The notes under the pieces: model-generated | The model's database searches: none | What the model saw: the letters and a program-made list of their open reading frames with translations, nothing else | Told to the model about the DNA's origin: nothing | Shown: positions 1-7,692 of the stretch, one piece after another | Layout of the letters: each line of letters begins with the position of its first letter | Position numbering within the stretch: position 1 is the first letter of the stretch | NCBI RefSeq assembly: GCF_003369795.1 | Contig: NZ_CP026730.1 | Location: forward strand, 2,542,001-2,606,000 | Reading direction: 5' to 3' | Source of the DNA: Streptomyces sp. CB09001 | GTDB taxonomy: Bacteria; Actinomycetota; Actinomycetes; Streptomycetales; Streptomycetaceae | DNA: 64,000 nucleotides | Made by a program: the position numbers and the translations under genes

Positions 1-136
1 CCTGGACCCGGTCACCGAGGCGCTGACCAACGACGTGGCGCAGACCCTGAACGCGAAGGTCGACGTGGACGGCGAGGACCCGCACCAGGTGGCGCTGGAC
101 TGGATGAAGGAGAAGGGCTTCGTGAAGGAAGGGTAG
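1..136 (+). CDS. Glycine betaine/osmoprotectant ABC transporter substrate-binding protein, C-terminal end only
   Basis: Only the last 44 codons are present (frame begins at base 2, stop TAG at 134-136). The tail contains LTNDVAQTLNAKVDVDGED followed by a WMKEKGFV-like end. This resembles the closing helix of OpuAC/OsmF-type binding proteins, which end in a pattern of LT..AL.ELN..VDVDGEDP...A.DWLK..G. Such proteins bind glycine betaine, choline or related quaternary amines outside the membrane and deliver them to an ABC importer. The family call rests on this short tail alone. The gene is convergent with the Lon-like protease, with 18 bases between the stops. Confidence 0.6.
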   Translation, partial: LDPVTEALTNDVAQTLNAKVDVDGEDPHQVALDWMKEKGFVKEG

Positions 137-154
137 GGCTGCCGCTTCTGCCGC

Positions 155-934
155 TCAGCAGGCGGGGACGTCGCCCTTGCCGCTCGCCAGCGCCTTCAGC
201 GAGTCGACCGCGCCCTCGAGGGTGGTCACCGGGATCAGCCGGAGCCCCTTCGGCAGCTCGGCCCGCGCGTCCGAGCACTCGGCCTTCGGCACCAGGAAGA
301 CGGTGGCCCCGTCCCGCCGGGCGGCCTGTGTCTTGAGCGGAACCCCGCCGACGGCACCGACCTTGCCGCCGTCGGTGATGGTCCCGGTCCCGGCGACGAC
401 CTTGCCCCCGGTCAGGTCCCCGGCACCGAGCTTGTCGACGATGCCGAGCGAGAACAGCAGGCCTGCGCTGGGCCCGCCGACGTCCTCCAGCCGGAGCTCG
501 ACGTCGACGCCGTCCTTGTCCATCCGGAGGTACCGGAGCGCGGCCGTGGTGGCCGAGTCCTGGGACTCCTTCATCTGCTCCTGGTTGTACTGCTCGATCT
601 CGCTCACGTCGTCGCCGCTCGGGTAGACGGCGTCGCGCGGCATCACGGCCCGGTCGGTGTCGAACCAGCTGCTCAGCACGTCCCCGAGACGGATGCTCGC
701 GTCCGGCCCGGTCGCCTCGATCGTCGTCATCCGCAGCTGGCCGCCGGTGTCGTGCGTCGGCGCGCCGCTGATCGTGATCACCTCGGCGCCCTGGTTCTTC
801 CCCAGCACGTCGGCCGTCAGCCCCGGCTGCGCCACGGAGAACGGCAGGGGCGCGAACACGGCGGTCGCGAGCAGCGCCACGACGGGCAGACCGCAGAGGG
901 CGAGGAACTGGGGACGTGTGAGACGAGAGAGCAC
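155..934 (-). CDS. Membrane-anchored Lon-like (S16 family) serine protease
   Basis: This is a 259-residue protein with an N-terminal hydrophobic anchor at about residues 10-34. The C-terminal half is a Lon-type proteolytic domain. The catalytic serine lies in GGPSAG (about S156) and the lysine of the Ser-Lys dyad in GGVPLKTQAA (about K201). It resembles the extracytoplasmic YlbL group of Bacillus and actinobacteria. Those proteins usually carry a PDZ domain between anchor and protease; the stretch at residues 40-130 here shows no obvious PDZ core, so this looks like a shortened version. It starts at GTG (934) and is followed upstream by the IclR gene, 57 bases away on the same strand. The natural substrate is unknown. 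Confidence 0.8.
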   Translation of the reverse strand: MLSRLTRPQFLALCGLPVVALLATAVFAPLPFSVAQPGLTADVLGKNQGAEVITISGAPTHDTGGQLRMTTIEATGPDASIRLGDVLSSWFDTDRAVMPRDAVYPSGDDVSEIEQYNQEQMKESQDSATTAALRYLRMDKDGVDVELRLEDVGGPSAGLLFSLGIVDKLGAGDLTGGKVVAGTGTITDGGKVGAVGGVPLKTQAARRDGATVFLVPKAECSDARAELPKGLRLIPVTTLEGAVDSLKALASGKGDVPAC

Positions 935-991
935 GGAGTCAATCTAACGTGGCGCGATCCCCTCGGCTCCGACGCCCGGCACGACCCCGTC

Positions 992-1654
992 TCACCGCAG
1001 CGCCTCCGCCACCTCCCGGGCGGCGTGCTTCACGCGTTCGCCGACTCGTTCGGGGACGACGTCTGCCAGCATGACGACGCCGACGCTGCCCTCCACTCCC
1101 GTGACGCCGAGCAGGGGCGCCGCCGCTCCGCAGGCGCCGGCTTCCAGTTCGCCGTGGGTGAGGGTGTAGCCGGGGTCGTCCACGGCCTCACCGCCGGTGG
1201 GCCGGGGCGGCTGGCGGGCGGCCAGGATCGCCTTGCCCGCGGCGCCCCGTTCCAGGGGGTGGCGGAAGCCCGCGCGGTAGGCGACGTGGTAGTCGGTCCA
1301 GGTCGGCTCCACGACCGCGACGGCCAGCGCCTCCGCGCCGTCCACCAGGGTCAGGTGGGCCGTCGCCCCGATGTCCTCGGCCAGTGCGCGCAGGGCCGGC
1401 ATGGCGGCCTCGCGGACGAGGGGGTGCACCTGGCGGCCCAGGCCCAGTACGCCGAGGCCGACGCGGGCACGGCCGCCCAGGTCGCGGCGTACGAGTGCGT
1501 GCTGCTCCAGCGTGGCGAGCAACCGGTACACGACGGTCCGGTTGACGCCCAGTTTGTGGGACAGCTCGGTGACGGTCAGCCCGTGGTCCGTATCGGCCAG
1601 CAGTTTGAGGACCCGCAGTCCCCGGTCGAGCGTCTGAGAGGTCTCCGCGGTCAC
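992..1654 (-). CDS. IclR-family transcriptional regulator
   Basis: The protein has about 220 residues. The N-terminal 70 residues form a winged helix (LTVTELSHKLGVNRTVVYRL is the helix-turn-helix), followed by the ligand-binding domain (TAHLTLVDGAEALAVAVVEP, then GAAGKAILA). IclR proteins are dimeric regulators of catabolic or transport genes, usually released by a small metabolite. Two GTG codons are possible. AAGGAG abuts the first (1663) but sits 8 bases before the second (1654), so the second is preferred. The C-terminal domain is shorter than the usual 250-260 residue family length. The target is unknown; the Lon-like gene downstream is a candidate partner by position only. Confidence 0.85.
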   Translation of the reverse strand: MTAETSQTLDRGLRVLKLLADTDHGLTVTELSHKLGVNRTVVYRLLATLEQHALVRRDLGGRARVGLGVLGLGRQVHPLVREAAMPALRALAEDIGATAHLTLVDGAEALAVAVVEPTWTDYHVAYRAGFRHPLERGAAGKAILAARQPPRPTGGEAVDDPGYTLTHGELEAGACGAAAPLLGVTGVEGSVGVVMLADVVPERVGERVKHAAREVAEALR

Positions 1655-1955
1655 GACGCCCACTCCTTAGTGGTGAGGTCGGCGGCCCTCCTCGCGGGGT
1701 ATGCGTCACCGAGTCCCGTCAGTGACGCGCTTCAGAGGCCGCCGATCGGCTGACGGCCCGGCCTTGTCCCGGGCCCAGTCGCTTCACGGCTGCGCTCCGC
1801 GGCGGCGCTGCCACGGGGCGTGCGTAGCGGGACAGTAAAGGACCCGGTTCGCTCAGCGGAAGGCTCCGTCCAGAATCCGGGCGCCAACCGTTATCAACCG
1901 CCTGTGTTTGTCCCGGTACGTACCGCGCACGCCCTCGGCACCGGCGTCCCGCGCG

Positions 1956-3752
1956 TCACTTCATCCGCGTGGCCCACTCCTGGACCTTGGCGATGCGCTG
2001 GCGCAGCTGGCCGCCGGTCGCCTCGGCGCTGGGCGGGCCGCCGCACACGCGGCGCAGTTCGGTGTGGATCACGCCGTGCGGTTTGCCGCTCTGGTGGACG
2101 TAGGCGCCGACCATCGTGTTGAGCTGCTTGCGCAGCTCCATCAGCTCCTTGTGGGAGACCACCGGGCGGCGGTCGGCGGGCAGTTCGAGCAGGTCGGCCT
2201 CTTCGTCGGGCTTCTTGCGGCTGTGCGCGATCTGCCGGGCCTGCCGCTTCTGGAGCAGCATCTGGACCTGGTCGGGCTCCAGCAGTCCCGGGATGCCGAG
2301 GTAGTCCTGCTCCTCCTCGCTGCCCGGGTGGGCCTGCATGCCGAACTCGGCGCCGTTGTACATGACCCGGTCGAAGGTGGCCTCGGACTCCAGCGCCTCG
2401 AAGGAGAACTGCTCCTGCTCGCCGGTGTCCTCGTCCTGTTCCCGGTTCGCCTCGTCCATCTCCTTCTCGGACTCGGCGTAGGGGTCCTCCTCGCCCTCCT
2501 TCTTGGGCTTGTCCAGGACGTGGTCCCGCTCGCGCTCCATCTCGTTCGCGAACGTGAGCAGGTCGGGCACGGTGGGGAGGAAGACGGAGGCGGTCTCGCC
2601 GCGGCGCCGGGAACGGACGAAACGGCCGACCGCCTGGGCGAAGAAGAGGGGGGTGGAGATGGTGGTGGCGTAGACGCCCACCGCGAGGCGCGGGACGTCG
2701 ACACCTTCGGACACCATGCGGACGGCGACCATCCAGCGGTCGGTGCTGCCGCTGAACGCGTCGATGTTCTTGGACGCGCCGGTGTCGTCGGACAGCACGA
2801 CGGTGGCCTTGTCGCCGGTGATCTCGCGGATCAGCTTGGCGTAGGCGCGGGCGGAGTCCTGGTCGGCGGCGATGACGAGCGCGCCAGCGTCCGGGATGGC
2901 CTTCCTGACCTCGGTGAGCCGCTGGTCGGCGGCGCGCAGCACGGCCGGCATCCACTCGCCGCGCGGGTCGAGCGCGGTGCGCCAGGCCTGGCTGACGGCG
3001 TCCTTGGTCATCGGCTCGCCGAGCCGCGCGGCGATCTCGTCGCCGGCCTTGGTGCGCCAGCGCATGTTGCCGCTGTAGCTCATGAAGATGACGGGGCGCA
3101 CGACGCCGTCGGCGAGCGCGGAGCCGTACCCGTAGGTGTAGTCGGCGGCGGAGCGGCGGATGCCGTCGTTGCCCTCCTCGTACGCCACGAAGGGGATGGG
3201 GTTGGTGTCCGAACGGAACGGCGTGCCGGTGAGCGCGAGGCGCCGGGTGGCGGGCTCGAAGGCCTCCAGGCACGCCTCGCCCCAGGACTTGGAGTCACCG
3301 GCGTGGTGGATCTCGTCGAGGATGACCAGGGTCTTGCGCTGCTCGACGCGGTTGCGGTGCAGCATGGGGCGCACGCCGACGCCCGCGTAGGTGATGGCGA
3401 TGCCCTGGTACTCGCGGCTGAGCGGGCCCGCGCTGTACTCGGGGTCCAGCTTGATCCCTATCCGCGCCGCGGCCTCGGCCCACTGCTTCTTCAGGTGCTC
3501 GGTCGGCGCGACGACGGTCACCTGCTGCACGACGTGGTGGTGCAGCAGCCAGGACGCCAGCGTCAGCGCGAAGGTCGTCTTTCCGGCGCCGGGGGTGGCG
3601 ACGGCCAGGAAGTCCCGGGGCTGGTCCTGGAGGTACTTCTCCATCGCCCCCTCCTGCCAGGCCCGCAGCTTGCCGGCGGTGCCCCAGGGGGCACGGCCGG
3701 GGAAGGCCGGGGACAGGTGGTGCGAGGTGCTGGAGCTGGCGGTGGTAGTCAC
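1956..3752 (-). CDS. DEAD/DEAH-box (SF2) helicase
   Basis: This 598-residue superfamily 2 helicase has all the main motifs. They are a Walker A ATPGAGKTT (about 52-60), motif II DEIHH (about 146-150), motif III LTGTPFR (about 174-180), and the second RecA domain with MVSEGVDVP and the arginine-finger motif QAVGRFVR. Residues 410-450 are a highly acidic linker (EEDPYAESEKEMDEANREQDED), then a C-terminal all-helical region. It probably unwinds or remodels nucleic acid using ATP. The architecture resembles the UvrB/restriction-type helicases found near DNA repair genes in actinobacteria, but no nuclease domain is fused and no partner gene is nearby. Start GTG at 3752, with GGAGACC directly upstream. 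Confidence 0.85.
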   Translation of the reverse strand: MTTTASSSTSHHLSPAFPGRAPWGTAGKLRAWQEGAMEKYLQDQPRDFLAVATPGAGKTTFALTLASWLLHHHVVQQVTVVAPTEHLKKQWAEAAARIGIKLDPEYSAGPLSREYQGIAITYAGVGVRPMLHRNRVEQRKTLVILDEIHHAGDSKSWGEACLEAFEPATRRLALTGTPFRSDTNPIPFVAYEEGNDGIRRSAADYTYGYGSALADGVVRPVIFMSYSGNMRWRTKAGDEIAARLGEPMTKDAVSQAWRTALDPRGEWMPAVLRAADQRLTEVRKAIPDAGALVIAADQDSARAYAKLIREITGDKATVVLSDDTGASKNIDAFSGSTDRWMVAVRMVSEGVDVPRLAVGVYATTISTPLFFAQAVGRFVRSRRRGETASVFLPTVPDLLTFANEMERERDHVLDKPKKEGEEDPYAESEKEMDEANREQDEDTGEQEQFSFEALESEATFDRVMYNGAEFGMQAHPGSEEEQDYLGIPGLLEPDQVQMLLQKRQARQIAHSRKKPDEEADLLELPADRRPVVSHKELMELRKQLNTMVGAYVHQSGKPHGVIHTELRRVCGGPPSAEATGGQLRQRIAKVQEWATRMK

Positions 3753-3840
3753 GGTCTCCGAAGGGGGTAGAGCGGCTCGGCCACGTATGACAACCGGGCC
3801 ACCCTACCGGCGGGCGGACGCGATCACCGCGCCCACGGGG

Positions 3841-3888
3841 GCGGGTCACCCCCGGGTGGGACGGACGTCACAACCCGGGGTGACCCGC
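3841..3888 (-). terminator. Intrinsic terminator-like hairpin downstream of the MFS gene
   Basis: A long inverted repeat has arms 3841-3857 and 3873-3888 (GCGGGTCACCCC paired with GGGGTGACCCGC, extended inward with one unpaired C). It lies 32 bases beyond the MFS stop codon. There is no clear T-run, as is common for Streptomyces terminators. Confidence 0.6.
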
Positions 3889-3919
3889 CCCCCGGCGGCG
3901 GTACGAGGGTCCGGGCGGC

Positions 3920-5386
3920 TCACCGCTCCCGCACCCGTGTCGCCACCCACGCCCCGGCCAGCGCCACCGCCGCCATCGGCAGGAACACCGCCGCGAAGGC
4001 CGCCGGGTGGGAGCCGGATGCCTCGGTGGCCGCGTGGCTGACCGTGCCGCCGCCGAGGGCCGCGAAGGCCGCGCCCCCGGCCGACAGCAGGACGACGTTG
4101 GACAGGCCGTCGGAGATCTGGAGCGCGGCGGAGTTGGTGCCGGCCTCCTCCGGGGCGGAGAGCTTGAGCAGGAGCACGCTGGTGGAGGAGATCACCAGGC
4201 CCATGCCGAAGCAGCCGAAGGCCCAGGCGACGGCCACCGTCCAGGCGGGCACGGCGTCGATCAGCACGCTCGGCGCCGTCGCGACGGCCGCCGCGACCAG
4301 GAGCATGCCGACGGCCATCAGACGCTCCCGGTACGGCTCCAGGCGCGGCCGGGACTGGAGCCAGGAGCCCCCGGCCCAGGTCGCGCCGCCGGCCGCCAGG
4401 GAGAGACCGGCCAGCGTCGGGCTCAGTCCGCGCTGCGTGACCAGCATCAGCGGGACGAAGGACTCGGCGGCGATGAACGACCCCGCGGCCACCCCGCGCA
4501 GCAGGACCACGGAGGGCAGGCCGCGCACCGCCCGGTAGGTGCCGCGCGGCAGCAGTCCGAGGACGGCGGGGACGAGCAGCGCCACGCCCGCCGCGCCGGG
4601 CAGCAGGGAGACCGGGCGCAGGTCCTGGGCGGCGTACTGGAGCAGGCCCGCGCCCAGCGAGATGGCGAGGGCCAGGCGGATCCGGCGGCCGTCGAAGGAG
4701 GCCGGGGTGTCCCCTCCCTCCGCGGCTCCCCGCACGGCGCCGGACGCGCGGCTGCGTATCTGCGGCAGCGCGAGGGCCAGCGGAACCACGACCAGCACCG
4801 GGATGCCGACGAACACCCAACGCCAGCCGAGGTGCTCGGTCACGGCGCCGGAGGCCAGCGGTCCGACGACGGACGGGACCACCCAGCCCGCCGCGAACGC
4901 CGCCATGATCGCGGGCCGCAGCCGCTCCGGGTAGGCCCGCCCGACGACGACGTACAACGCGACGATCACCAGCCCGCCGCCGAACCCCTGCACGGCCCGC
5001 CCGAGGATGAACAGCCACATCGCGCCCGCCGTCCCGGACAGCACGAGCCCGGCCGCGAAGGCGGCGATGCCGGTCGTCAGCGGGGCCAGTGGCCCGCGCC
5101 GGTCCGACCACTGCCCGGAGAGCACCATCCCGAACAGGCTGGTCGTGAAGTACCCCGAGAACGCGAACGCGTACAGCGACACCCCGTCCAGCTCCCGCGC
5201 CGCCACCGGCATCGCCGTGCCGACCGCCGTCGCCTCGAAGGCGATCAGCACGATGACGGAGACGATGCCGATGCTCAGCGCCCGGTAGGCGCTGCTCAGC
5301 ACGGTCTCGGCGGGGGCGCCGGCAGTCGTGACGGAGGGCTCGGCGGGGGCCGCGACATCGGTGTCGCGGGGCTCAGGGACGGTCAT
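3920..5386 (-). CDS. MFS transporter, drug/proton antiporter type
   Basis: A polytopic membrane protein of about 488 residues with 12-14 predicted hydrophobic spans. The first span carries FEATAVGTAMPVAAREL, the position where DHA2-type exporters have LDxTIVNVALP. The cytoplasmic loop 2-3 holds GQWSDRRGPL, the MFS motif A, and the fourth span region has GRAVQGFGGGL. These mark it as an exporter of the EmrB/QacA-like group, substrate unknown. The ATG at 5386 is used; a GTG 21 bases upstream is in frame, and neither has a strong Shine-Dalgarno. It stands alone, separated from the helicase by a terminator hairpin and from tRNA-Cys by about 195 bases. Confidence 0.85.
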   Translation of the reverse strand: MTVPEPRDTDVAAPAEPSVTTAGAPAETVLSSAYRALSIGIVSVIVLIAFEATAVGTAMPVAARELDGVSLYAFAFSGYFTTSLFGMVLSGQWSDRRGPLAPLTTGIAAFAAGLVLSGTAGAMWLFILGRAVQGFGGGLVIVALYVVVGRAYPERLRPAIMAAFAAGWVVPSVVGPLASGAVTEHLGWRWVFVGIPVLVVVPLALALPQIRSRASGAVRGAAEGGDTPASFDGRRIRLALAISLGAGLLQYAAQDLRPVSLLPGAAGVALLVPAVLGLLPRGTYRAVRGLPSVVLLRGVAAGSFIAAESFVPLMLVTQRGLSPTLAGLSLAAGGATWAGGSWLQSRPRLEPYRERLMAVGMLLVAAAVATAPSVLIDAVPAWTVAVAWAFGCFGMGLVISSTSVLLLKLSAPEEAGTNSAALQISDGLSNVVLLSAGGAAFAALGGGTVSHAATEASGSHPAAFAAVFLPMAAVALAGAWVATRVRER

Positions 5387-5581
5387 GGTCGCCAGAGTAA
5401 GGGCCACGGCCCGCTTTTACCCCTGTCGAGAGGCGGTACGGGACCGGGACCTTGGTCGTACGACCCGGCGGCCCGGGCGGGCGTTCATGAACGGCGTATG
5501 GCAGTCGTGTTGCGGGCCGCCCGGATCCCTTGAGCGCCTCCCCCGCCCCGTCATACCGTCGAGGCACCGAGTCACAGACCC

Positions 5582-5656
5582 GGCCGTGTGCCCGAGTGGC
5601 CCAGGGGCTCGCCTGCAAAGCGAGTTACGCGGGTTCGAATCCCGCCACGGCCTCCA
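5582..5656 (+). tRNA. tRNA-Cys (anticodon GCA)
   Basis: A full cloverleaf is present. The acceptor stem is GGCCGTG (5582-5588) with CACGGCC (5646-5652), the D arm starts at CCCGAGTGG, and the anticodon stem CTCGC/GCGAG encloses loop CTGCAAA with anticodon GCA. The T arm is GCGGG-TTCGAAT-CCCGC. The discriminator base is T (5653), as expected for cysteine tRNA, and CCA (5654-5656) is encoded. The last 16 bases recur at 7749-7764, which marks it as the attachment site of the adjacent island. Confidence 0.97.
5641..5656 (+). repeat. Attachment site attL, within tRNA-Cys
   Basis: CCCGCCACGGCCTCCA forms the T-stem 3' half, acceptor strand and CCA of tRNA-Cys. It is repeated exactly, in direct orientation, at 7749-7764. 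A weaker match (TCG three bases further out) extends the similarity leftwards from both copies. Confidence 0.72.
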
Positions 5657-5660
5657 GAGC

Positions 5661-5812
5661 CTGACCAGGTAACCGCTGCACCTCTTGCGCGCTGTAGGGC
5701 TCCACCTCGTAGTCCCCCGCCTTCGGCGCTTTGGCCAATTGAACGGGTTCTTGCCGAGGTGGCCGCGCCGGACAACCTCATTGAGGGCGGTGCGGAAAGT
5801 GACGGACTTCAA
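5661..5812 (-). pseudogene. Tyrosine-recombinase (phage-type integrase) fragment with frameshift
   Basis: Reading leftwards, one frame gives SVTFRTALNEVVRRGHLGKN, matching the core-binding domain of Streptomyces integrases (R.AL..AVRR..L..NP). Just after GKNP the similarity jumps to another frame, giving QLAKAPKAGDYEVEPYSAQ and then EVQRL, the usual AP...YEVEPYS..EVQRLL linker into the catalytic domain. The catalytic domain (R...HxxR...Y) is absent because the sequence runs into tRNA-Cys. The fragment is therefore broken by a frameshift and truncated at the 3' end, and cannot be active. It identifies the element type as a tRNA-targeting integrative element. Confidence 0.75.
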
Positions 5813-6013
5813 GTCAGCTTTTGATGCCGCGACGGCCGAACTCAACAGCCACAAACGGACTGCGGCCGATGGCCGGCCGCAGCTGGTTGACCTTGGCATG
5901 CCGGTCTTCGCCGACCCCGTACCACCGCTTCAGCCAGGATCGGGAGAGCCCGGATACCGGCCCTGATCCTGGCCACGCAGCACTGGAGCCTGGCCACAGG
6001 CAGTCGGGTAGCG

Positions 6014-6964
6014 GTGTACCACTACCCGGCCGCGAACCCCAGCACCCGGCACCCCATCCCGTTCGTGTACCTCAACAGCGGACCGGTCCGTGGCATCTCG
6101 GTGCTGGACCACCGGTTGCTGCAACTCCCGGCACGCCAGGGCTACGACGTCCACGCCTACGAACAGGCCGGTGGCGGGCGAAGCGACCTGCTCCCCATGG
6201 GCAAGTACACGATCTCCAGGTCGGTCCGCGACCTCGCCGCCTTCGTCGACCGCCTGGACAGGGGCAAGGTCGACATCCTGGCATTCTCCTCAGGCGGGGC
6301 CGTGCTCACCCGAGCCCTGGCTTCCCCGAGCGTCGCCGCACGCTTGCACCAGGCGATCATCGCCGAGCCCGGCCCCATGGACGGCTCTACCGCACACATC
6401 GCCGGGCACAAGGGCCGAAAATCCGCGCGCGGCCTCGCGCCGGACCTGACCGGGCCGCGGTCGACGCGCGTTCCCCGGTACGCCGTGGCCTTCGGCCTCA
6501 TGCGGCTCGGACTCCTCAGCTCCGACACCGGACTGATCGGGCAGGCCGAAGGCGTCAACGCCTTCACCGCCGCAGATCTCGGCAGCGACACCGCGTCCGC
6601 CTACTGCGCGCGCGACGCGCACCGCATCCCCGCCGAAGACACCGCACAGAACTTCTCCTTCAGTCCCGCCGCCGGCCTCCGCATCCAGCAGACGGTCAAG
6701 GACTCACCCTCCATCGCCCCGCAGCTGAGGCGCTCCCGGACCCCCGCGATGCTGATGATCGCCGAGTGCTCCTCCCAGGTCCGTCAATGGGAGACCACCG
6801 TCCTTGCCCATGACCCCGCCATCCAGCGAACGCAGTACATGCCTGGAGTCGGACACCACATGTGGAACGGTCTCGACGACAACAACGACCGGGCCGTCGC
6901 CGTCATCACCGCGTTCCTTCAGGGAAAGCGAGCACCCCTGCCGATGAATGCGGCTCAGCCGTAA
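6014..6964 (+). CDS. Alpha/beta hydrolase, possibly 5'-truncated
   Basis: From GTG at 6014 the protein has 316 residues with an alpha/beta hydrolase fold: oxyanion strand VYLNSGPVRG, the turn YEQAGGGRSD (like YDQRGxGxS), a nucleophile elbow ILAFSSGGA with serine in an A-F-S-S-G version of GxSxG, and a C-terminal GVGHHMW supplying the histidine. The same frame is open back to 5891 and encodes WSLATGSRVAVYHYP, which looks like the normal first beta strands (LPTGSRIAYYRY in relatives). No ATG or GTG exists there. The gene may therefore have lost its true 5' end at the element junction, or the usable product begins late. The enzymatic substrate cannot be told. Confidence 0.72.
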   Translation: MYHYPAANPSTRHPIPFVYLNSGPVRGISVLDHRLLQLPARQGYDVHAYEQAGGGRSDLLPMGKYTISRSVRDLAAFVDRLDRGKVDILAFSSGGAVLTRALASPSVAARLHQAIIAEPGPMDGSTAHIAGHKGRKSARGLAPDLTGPRSTRVPRYAVAFGLMRLGLLSSDTGLIGQAEGVNAFTAADLGSDTASAYCARDAHRIPAEDTAQNFSFSPAAGLRIQQTVKDSPSIAPQLRRSRTPAMLMIAECSSQVRQWETTVLAHDPAIQRTQYMPGVGHHMWNGLDDNNDRAVAVITAFLQGKRAPLPMNAAQP

Positions 6965-7032
6965 CCGGCAACGGCGGGCAAAACCCGCGCGGGGCGGTCC
7001 ACGTACGATGAGCAATTCGGGGGGGTGGTCAC

Positions 7033-7692
7033 ATGGCCGGAAGAATGTGCAGGTGGTACGCGGCGACCGCGGTGGCTCTGCTGCTGACCGGTTGCGGAGA
7101 GTCACCGAAGAGCGAGAGCACAACCGGCAAGGCGGCGCTCACGAAGGACCAGGTCGGCCTGACGCTGCCGGACGGCGAGGTCATGACGGGATGGAAGCAG
7201 TCCTTCCAGCCCACAGCCGTCGAGATGGACAAGCTCTACCGCTCGCAGGCCTGCCCCATCAATGGCAACGCCGGCTGCGAGAACTCTCGTTTCTTCGGCG
7301 CAGCTACCTTCCAGCGCGAGAGCCCCACCGCTTCCGTCACCTTCCAGATCGTCGCCTACGACAGCGAAAAGGCCGCCCAGGACGCGTACGACGTGCTCTG
7401 GGACGGCTACTACGGCAACCAGGCCAGCGTGACGGGCCAAAAGGCCAGGACCCTGAAGCTCGGCCCGATCGGTGACGAGCACGACGCCCGGCTCGGCACC
7501 TCCGGCTTCCATGGCGAGCCCGGCGCCGTGACCCAGACCCGGGTCGGCACCACTCTGCTGTGGACCATGGAGAAGGCCGCACACAAGGGTGACATCGACG
7601 AGGACGGCATTCGAGACCTGGCCTCGATGCTCGCCAAGCGGTCGCAGCAGGCTCAGAACGGTGACGAGCCCTCCGCCGGGCTCAACGGCTGA
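7033..7692 (+). CDS. Secreted lipoprotein of unknown function
   Basis: This 219-residue protein has an N-terminal signal peptide ending in the lipobox LLTGC (cysteine at about residue 21), so it should be lipidated and face outward. The mature part is soluble, has cysteines in SQACPINGNAGCENS that could form a disulfide, and resembles other actinobacterial lipoproteins only in general form. Start ATG at 7033 follows GGGGGTGG. It is the last gene of the island and its 3' end overlaps the convergent SUKH-4-like gene by 11 bases. I do not recognise a family. Confidence 0.75.
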   Translation: MAGRMCRWYAATAVALLLTGCGESPKSESTTGKAALTKDQVGLTLPDGEVMTGWKQSFQPTAVEMDKLYRSQACPINGNAGCENSRFFGAATFQRESPTASVTFQIVAYDSEKAAQDAYDVLWDGYYGNQASVTGQKARTLKLGPIGDEHDARLGTSGFHGEPGAVTQTRVGTTLLWTMEKAAHKGDIDEDGIRDLASMLAKRSQQAQNGDEPSAGLNG

